A DNA stretch of 64,000 nucleotides from an uncultured Alphaproteobacteria bacterium. Its GTDB lineage: Bacteria > Pseudomonadota > Alphaproteobacteria > Rhodobacterales > Rhodobacteraceae. Both the position numbers and the translations under genes were made by a program. The DNA lies in NCBI GenBank assembly GCA_902611475.1, contig CACLZW010000001.1:44807-108806 (forward strand), in the 5' to 3' direction. A model generated the notes under the pieces. It was not told where the DNA came from, did no database searches, and worked only from the letters and a program-made list of their open reading frames with translations. Below, one piece after another: positions 58,505-64,000 of the stretch (position 1 is the first letter of the stretch; each line of letters starts with the position of its first letter).

Positions 58505-59304
58505 TCACCAGAAAAGATCTTTCAAATTACTTAATTGAATGCTTAGAAAATATGTCTCAAGCACAATTACCAAGTAAAACTATTCCCAACTTCTCTCTGT
58601 CAGATGCCTACAGGACCGCTTTAGAGATTAAAGAAATTCGTGAAAATAAAAAGGAAAAAGCTTCTGGCATAAAAGTAGGTTTTACAAACAAAACAATTTG
58701 GGACAAATACTCTGTAAACGCACCAATCTATGGATTTATGTATTCTTCAACGGTGTTGAACACCAGGCAATCATTTTCACCAGAAAAATTTCTTGAACCG
58801 AAGTTTGAGCCTGAGATCTTTTTCAGACTTAGCAAAAAACCACATAGTGAAATGAGTGATATTGAACTAATCGCTTGCTGTGAGAGCTTTGGAATTGGCG
58901 TCGAGTTAGTTCAGAGTATCTATAAGGGATGGACTTTTAAGTTACCGGATACAGTTGCCGGATTTGGTTTGCATGGCCAGTATAAAATTTTAGAAGAGAT
59001 GGCAATCCCATCCAATGAAAACAATAGAGTTGCTCTTATCGATGAATTAAAAAACTTCAATCTTACCTTGAGGAAAAACTCTAAAATATTAGAGCAGGGA
59101 AAGTCAAAGAATATATTAGAAGAAAGCCCTTTAGCTGCCCTAAGATCTTACATAGAATTTTGTGAAAAAAATTTAGATTGGTTAGTCCTTGATGGGTTAA
59201 TTACAACTGGTACTATTACAGACGCTTACGATATAAATAAGGCTGATGTTTTTTCCTGTGAACTTGATCGCTTATTTGAAAAGAAGTTTGTTGTTAAGTT
59301 TTAA
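58501..59304 (+). CDS. 2-keto-4-pentenoate hydratase-like protein
   Basis: IKVGFTNKTIWDKYSVNAPIYGFMYSSTV, EPKFEPEIFFRL, GVELVQSIYKGWTF. Confidence 0.82.
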   Translation: MITRKDLSNYLIECLENMSQAQLPSKTIPNFSLSDAYRTALEIKEIRENKKEKASGIKVGFTNKTIWDKYSVNAPIYGFMYSSTVLNTRQSFSPEKFLEPKFEPEIFFRLSKKPHSEMSDIELIACCESFGIGVELVQSIYKGWTFKLPDTVAGFGLHGQYKILEEMAIPSNENNRVALIDELKNFNLTLRKNSKILEQGKSKNILEESPLAALRSYIEFCEKNLDWLVLDGLITTGTITDAYDINKADVFSCELDRLFEKKFVVKF

Positions 59305-59306
59305 AG

Positions 59307-60368
59307 TCACCAGACTTTACCTCTTGCGATAACTTTAACTTTTTTTATTTTTTTCTCTTCAGTTATAAGATTTACTTCATTAAGCATGTTCGTTACTACG
59401 CATGCATGATTAGGGATAATTTCTATTTTTTGTCCAATTACTAAATTTGTGTTTTGTTCGCTCACAATCGTGCCATGCTCTTCTGTTAATTGTGTAATTC
59501 TGAGTTCAGGGTAGTTTACTACAGAACCATGATCATTCATTCCAAAGAGGTCAGACGTTAATACTTTTGACCCAGCATCAATTATGGCTCTGTTTTTTGT
59601 CGGAGTTGACACTACAGTTGCTAAAACGGTTAAAGCGACTTTTTTTTCTGAACAAATCTTGTTTTCTACAAGAGATCTATCATTAAATATGTAAGTTCCA
59701 ATTCTATACTCTGTTGCAACCGGAATATCTTTGACTTTCCACATGTCAGGCGAGCCACCGATAGAAACTGTATTTACAGCAATATTTTTTGCTTCAATTA
59801 GTTTTTTTGCGTCAGTTAAAAAGCTGTTAATTTTTTGAGCTTGAGAAGTAGGAGGGTAGGTCATTAACCCACCGAAAATTAGTCCAGGGCTTCTATTAAT
59901 CAATTCTGCCAATTCACATGCTTCTTGAGGACTTATGACCCCGCAACGGTTGGCTCCAGTATCACACTCCACTAACACAGGTAAAGCTTCCTTAGCCCCT
60001 TCAAATGTCTTTGATAAGCCCTTTATGCAAAAAGAGCTGTCAGCTACGACGGAAACTTTAACTTTCTCACATAGATTTCGAAGAGCCCTTAATTTTTGTT
60101 CTCCTATTATATTGTAGGTGATAAGAACATCATCAATACCGCCCTCGGAAATTATCGCTTCGGCCTCACTTATTTTTTGAGCCGTAATTCCGACCGCTCC
60201 AGCTCCAATTTGTAATTTAGCTAAGGCTGGGATTTTATGTGTCTTAATATGAGGTCTTAATTTTATCCCTATATCATCACAATATCTTTGATATTTATAT
60301 ATGTTTTCTTTGACAATATTTAAATCCACAATAATTGCGGGGGTATCAATCTCTTTGATCAGACTCAT
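59307..60368 (-). CDS. DSD1-family PLP-dependent enzyme (D-threonine aldolase / D-serine dehydratase-like)
   Basis: TPAIIVDLNIVKENIYKYQRYCDDIGIKLRPHIKTHKIPALAKLQIGAGAVGITAQKISEAEAI; C-terminal GQKIEIIPNHACVVTNML. Confidence 0.92.
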   Translation of the reverse strand: MSLIKEIDTPAIIVDLNIVKENIYKYQRYCDDIGIKLRPHIKTHKIPALAKLQIGAGAVGITAQKISEAEAIISEGGIDDVLITYNIIGEQKLRALRNLCEKVKVSVVADSSFCIKGLSKTFEGAKEALPVLVECDTGANRCGVISPQEACELAELINRSPGLIFGGLMTYPPTSQAQKINSFLTDAKKLIEAKNIAVNTVSIGGSPDMWKVKDIPVATEYRIGTYIFNDRSLVENKICSEKKVALTVLATVVSTPTKNRAIIDAGSKVLTSDLFGMNDHGSVVNYPELRITQLTEEHGTIVSEQNTNLVIGQKIEIIPNHACVVTNMLNEVNLITEEKKIKKVKVIARGKVW

Positions 60369-60399
60369 TTATTTACTCAGTTAGTAACTTTCATTTCTT

Positions 60400-61383
60400 T
60401 TATAGTCTTGAGAGAAATTCTAAAATGAACTTATTGACTTCTTTTGGTTTTTCTTGTTGAACCCAGTGCCCCGCATCATCCAGTAGGCATGCTGATAAAA
60501 GGTTTTCATAATTTTTACCAATTCTGTTCCTTAGATCTTCACTGCTTTCATAATTAGATCCTGTGAAGAAATTTACAGGATCATACTTCCCTGTTAAGAA
60601 AGCAGAGGGTTGTTTAATTTTTGCATCCGTGAGCTCAAGTAAGTCCTCAAAATCAATTTGTTGTGCTCTATATCTATTGAGAGGCCCTCGCATCCCACTA
60701 TTCTCAAACTCGCTGACTAGATAGTCCATATCTTCATTAGTCATCCAAGAGGGGTAAGTATCGAATTCAGGTATACCATCTAGATATCTCGCATTAGGGC
60801 CTTTCGAGCTAGCATTTATAGCATTCTCTTTCTGAACCCGCATTCCTCTCGCATCGATCGAAAAATAGGTAAGCTCCAAATATCTTCGTATATTTTCTTC
60901 AAATTCTCCTTCAGCAACACCTTCTTCTTGGAAATAGAGCTGATAGAAAAACTTACCCTGATATATTTTTTTAAATAAATCGATTGTGGAAATTTTTCCT
61001 CTTGGGAAAAATGGTACAGAAAGGCCTAAAACAGCAGATATTCTATTTTCATTTAAAGCAGCAGTATTCCAGACAATCGGGCCACCCCAATCTCGACCCA
61101 TTAAGATGGCCTTTTCAAAGCCAAGAGCATTTACGACACCAATTACATCTTTAGTAAGTTCTCTCATACTATAGGCTTCAACCTCATATGGCTTTGATGA
61201 ACCTCCATATCCCCTCACGTCAATGGCGGCAACGGTGTAGCCATTCTCTGCTAGCAAAGGGATTTGATGTCTCCAACTATACCAGCTTTCAGGACATCCA
61301 TGGACTAAAACGATTAGTGGCCCTGATCCTTCTATTTTTGCCCTTATATCTATGTTATTTGATTTCAAAATTTTGAAAGTCAT
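60400..61383 (-). CDS. Alpha/beta hydrolase, epoxide hydrolase-like
   Basis: VLVHGCPESWYSWRHQIPLLAENGYTVAAIDVRGYGGSSKP, LMGRDWGGPIVW, DDAGHWVQQEKP. Confidence 0.92.
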   Translation of the reverse strand: MTFKILKSNNIDIRAKIEGSGPLIVLVHGCPESWYSWRHQIPLLAENGYTVAAIDVRGYGGSSKPYEVEAYSMRELTKDVIGVVNALGFEKAILMGRDWGGPIVWNTAALNENRISAVLGLSVPFFPRGKISTIDLFKKIYQGKFFYQLYFQEEGVAEGEFEENIRRYLELTYFSIDARGMRVQKENAINASSKGPNARYLDGIPEFDTYPSWMTNEDMDYLVSEFENSGMRGPLNRYRAQQIDFEDLLELTDAKIKQPSAFLTGKYDPVNFFTGSNYESSEDLRNRIGKNYENLLSACLLDDAGHWVQQEKPKEVNKFILEFLSRL

Positions 61384-61390
61384 TTCTGGT

Positions 61391-61642
61391 TTACCTTGTT
61401 CCTTCTAAGACAGAAACTTTTGCCATCGCTTGCTCTTTTAAACTTTGCATAGCTTTTAACACATCAAGATTAGAGCCCGCTACTTGTTTTGAAGGAAATA
61501 TTTCAATAATAAAGCCAGTATTGTCACTTGATTTAAAAAGATTTCTTTTTAAATCTTCGGTTTCAATAGGCTGTGCTACTGCTTCGACTACAGACCATAA
61601 GGAAGGTGCCAACAGAGTGAAATTAATTGCTCTTCCGTACAT
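61391..61642 (-). CDS. Small hypothetical protein
   Basis: 83 aa; start overlaps the stop of the upstream gene (61642), suggesting translational coupling. Confidence 0.5.
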   Translation of the reverse strand: MYGRAINFTLLAPSLWSVVEAVAQPIETEDLKRNLFKSSDNTGFIIEIFPSKQVAGSNLDVLKAMQSLKEQAMAKVSVLEGTR

Positions 61643-61992
61643 TAAGAGTTCTCTGCCGCTTGCATGGTTGTTACATAAGAGGCCATACCAGTTTTTGCTT
61701 TTTCATAGATTTTCATATGCTCTAATGAATCAAATGCTCTTGACCAATACATGTTGGTCCATGTCCCTGACGCTCTAGTGATATTCATTAAAGATTCCAT
61801 ATCTTCGTCACTATTGGCATCTAACACACTGAAAAAGGTAAAGCTTTCCGTATGCGTAAAAAGGAATTCCCTGATTTTCATGCCAAATTGATCGGTGAGG
61901 TTTTTAATTATTGGGAGTCTATCCTGAGGTTTATTAAGCATGCCGCTGGCATATTCTGAATTAGCTTTTCCATAAATGATGTAAGTTTTCAT
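61642..61992 (-). CDS. Small hypothetical protein, possible ABM/dimeric alpha-beta barrel
   Basis: 116 aa; ESFTFFSVLDANSDEDMESLMNITRASGTWTNMYWSRAFDSLEHM. Confidence 0.5.
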   Translation of the reverse strand: MKTYIIYGKANSEYASGMLNKPQDRLPIIKNLTDQFGMKIREFLFTHTESFTFFSVLDANSDEDMESLMNITRASGTWTNMYWSRAFDSLEHMKIYEKAKTGMASYVTTMQAAENS

Positions 61993-62123
61993 TTTTTACC
62001 TTTATTTTGACTTGTTTAAAGTATTAGCGTTAACATGTTTAGATATTCTAAAATGTCATCACTATATTATATGACCACGATACATCAAACCTTCGTTAAA
62101 TTAAATCATGTTGAGTCTGTTTT

Positions 62124-62777
62124 ATGAAATTTAAGCTTATTGTAGCTCGATGGATCCATAAATTTCTCATTCATACGGAATTGATGACAGAAAATATGAG
62201 GTCACCAAAAACGATAGGGCTCGCCTGGGTAGCAAGAACATTAATGAATTATTCAAATGCGCAAGTAAGCATTGATATTGTAAGTAAAATGAAACTAGAA
62301 AAAACCGATCATGTACTGGAGTTGGGAGTAGGTAACGGATTGGCGATAAAGGAAATTGCAAAGATTATTGGAAATAAAATCATTGGAGTAGAAATAAGTG
62401 CAGAGTTTAGAAGAAATCTCCTCAAAATGAAACTGCCTAAAAATATAGTAATTTTAGAAAATGATGCAAAAGATTTGAGCAATAAAGTTCCAGATGGGTC
62501 TATAGATAAACTCCTAGCGATTAATGTAATATATTTCTTAAAGCCAATAGAAGAATATATCCTTGAGTTCAAAAGAATATTAAAAAAGGGGGGTATTGGT
62601 TATCTGGGATGTAAATTTGAAAGTATAAAGAATTTTGACATTGAAGTTGCCCCCAATAGGGATGAAAAAGCAATCATAAGTCAGCTATCAAACCTTGGTT
62701 TTAGCGCTTCAAGTGAGTTTATAGATTTAGGTGAGGATAGATCGCGCTACACTCTTATTAAATTTGAAAAACTATAG
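62124..62777 (+). CDS. Class I SAM-dependent methyltransferase
   Basis: DHVLELGVGNGLAIKEIAKIIGNKIIGVEISAEFRRN. Confidence 0.85.
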   Translation: MKFKLIVARWIHKFLIHTELMTENMRSPKTIGLAWVARTLMNYSNAQVSIDIVSKMKLEKTDHVLELGVGNGLAIKEIAKIIGNKIIGVEISAEFRRNLLKMKLPKNIVILENDAKDLSNKVPDGSIDKLLAINVIYFLKPIEEYILEFKRILKKGGIGYLGCKFESIKNFDIEVAPNRDEKAIISQLSNLGFSASSEFIDLGEDRSRYTLIKFEKL

Positions 62778-62789
62778 AGAGGAAAAAAG

Positions 62790-63236
62790 ATGGAAAAGCG
62801 ATATGCAGAGGATTTTAAAAAGGGGGACATTTTTGATCTTGGGGAGTATGCTTTTTCAGAGGATGAAATAATAGATTTTGCAAAAAAGTATGATCCTTTT
62901 CCTTTTCATATTAACAAAGATGCAGCTGAAAAAACTGTATTTGGCGGTATTATATCAAGTGGATGGCTGACAGCTCTTATTTGGCTTGGAATGATGCATA
63001 AAAGTTTTTTATCCTACGATACGATAATGGGATCACCGGGGCATGAGGAAATGACCTGGCCAAAACCAGTAAGACCTGATGACAAAGTGACCGGTCAATT
63101 AGAAATATTGGAGAGTAGAAACTCAAAAAGCAAACCCGGACTTGGTTTTGTTAGATATGAGGCGAAGTTGTTCAATCAAGACAATGAAATAGTGTTTCTC
63201 ACTAAAAGCACCTTGATGATTAAGTCTCGAATTTAA
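62790..63236 (+). CDS. MaoC-like hotdog dehydratase
   Basis: FKKGDIFDLGEYAFSEDEIIDFAKKYDPFPFHINKDAAEKTVFGGIISSGWLTALIWLGMM. Confidence 0.9.
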   Translation: MEKRYAEDFKKGDIFDLGEYAFSEDEIIDFAKKYDPFPFHINKDAAEKTVFGGIISSGWLTALIWLGMMHKSFLSYDTIMGSPGHEEMTWPKPVRPDDKVTGQLEILESRNSKSKPGLGFVRYEAKLFNQDNEIVFLTKSTLMIKSRI

Positions 63237-63237
63237 T

Positions 63238-64000
63238 TTAGATATATTTTGTGACTAATTTGGAAAAGTTTTTTCTTGCACCAAATTTTCGACCTAGAAG
63301 AAAAATACCTCCTAATTTTCTTTGAATAAAGAGGATTTGAGGATCGGGTAGCTGAAATTTATCTTTTTGGTTTATCAGTGTTGATGAAAGCAAGTTCAAA
63401 TCCTCTGTAGAAATGCAATTTAGGAAATCAAATTCCTTATTTTTCCGTAAAGGCAAAGATAAGTTCCAGATTATGTCTAGAAGATACTGCTTTACCGAAT
63501 TACTGGCGGTAGGACTGAAGATCTTCAAAGTTATAAGAGCTTTTTCAACCATTTCCTTTCTATCAAGCGCTAAGCCGTTAAGAATATCTTTAAAGACTTG
63601 GATATTTTTTTTAGAGACTTTACTAGTTGCACCAAAGTCCAGTAATACAATTTTTTTCGATGTATCATCAAATAGAAAGTTAGCAAAATTTGGATCTGTT
63701 TGAATTAAATTAAATTCAAATATCTCTTTGAAGGCAAGTTCTACTAAATTATTTATTATTGAATTTTTTGTTTTTTGATCATGATGTGCGACCTGATCAA
63801 TTGTTATCCCATTATGATACTCCATTGCCAAAATTCTTGTAGTGGTAAGTTTTTTATTAATCTTTGGTACAACAAATTTTTTATCTGTTTTAAGTAGACG
63901 ATGAAAATTTTTCTGGTGCGCTGCTTCGAGCAAGTAATCGGTTTCGTTTAGTAACTGTGTTTTCCCAGCTTCAAGCACTTTATCAAAATCAAAGGATTTT
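63238..64000 (-). CDS. ABC1/UbiB-family atypical kinase, partial (5' end beyond window)
   Basis: LNETDYLLEAAHQKNFHRLL, ILAMEYHNGITIDQV, FNLIQTDPNFANFLFDDTSKKIVLLDFGATSKV. Confidence 0.88.
   Translation of the reverse strand, partial: KSFDFDKVLEAGKTQLLNETDYLLEAAHQKNFHRLLKTDKKFVVPKINKKLTTTRILAMEYHNGITIDQVAHHDQKTKNSIINNLVELAFKEIFEFNLIQTDPNFANFLFDDTSKKIVLLDFGATSKVSKKNIQVFKDILNGLALDRKEMVEKALITLKIFSPTASNSVKQYLLDIIWNLSLPLRKNKEFDFLNCISTEDLNLLSSTLINQKDKFQLPDPQILFIQRKLGGIFLLGRKFGARKNFSKLVTKYI

Noticed and set aside
1-64000. CRISPR arrays, tRNA/rRNA genes, IS elements, prophage or integrative-element boundaries
   Set aside because: Looked for regularly spaced repeats, tRNA-like 3' ends, transposase/integrase motifs and terminal repeats; none supported.

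Overview
This 64 kb window is AT-rich and densely coding. It looks like chromosome from a marine-type alphaproteobacterium; that taxonomic call is inference from gene content (phosphatidylcholine synthase, pseudoazurin, dac-tmk-holB-tatD cluster). I saw no rRNA, tRNA, CRISPR array, transposase, integrase or phage genes. The content is mainly small-molecule metabolism and transport.

The most notable locus is a long minus-strand gene array at about 8.0-21.4 kb. It places three coenzyme F420 genes (cofD-like, cofE-like, NADPH:F420 oxidoreductase) and an F420/LLM-type oxidoreductase beside a dihydropyrimidinase/hydantoinase, an M20 N-carbamoyl amidohydrolase, an NMT1/THI5-like ABC importer and two PLP aminotransferases. 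My hypothesis is an F420H2-dependent reductive pyrimidine (or hydantoin/cyclic ureide) catabolic system, in which the LLM enzyme replaces the usual dihydropyrimidine dehydrogenase (PreTA).

Other points worth a second look: a 26-codon ORF with an almost full-length anti-SD complement, followed by three hairpins ending in a terminator 7 nt before pobA; an acyl-CoA-dehydrogenase-like ORF open about 57 codons upstream without a canonical start codon; an orphan flagellin; a stand-alone PD-(D/E)XK nuclease-like protein; a DnaA-box-like AT-rich intergenic region; and a P450/OYE/thiolase/acyl-CoA ligase cluster. All product calls come from reading motifs by eye. No database search was run.
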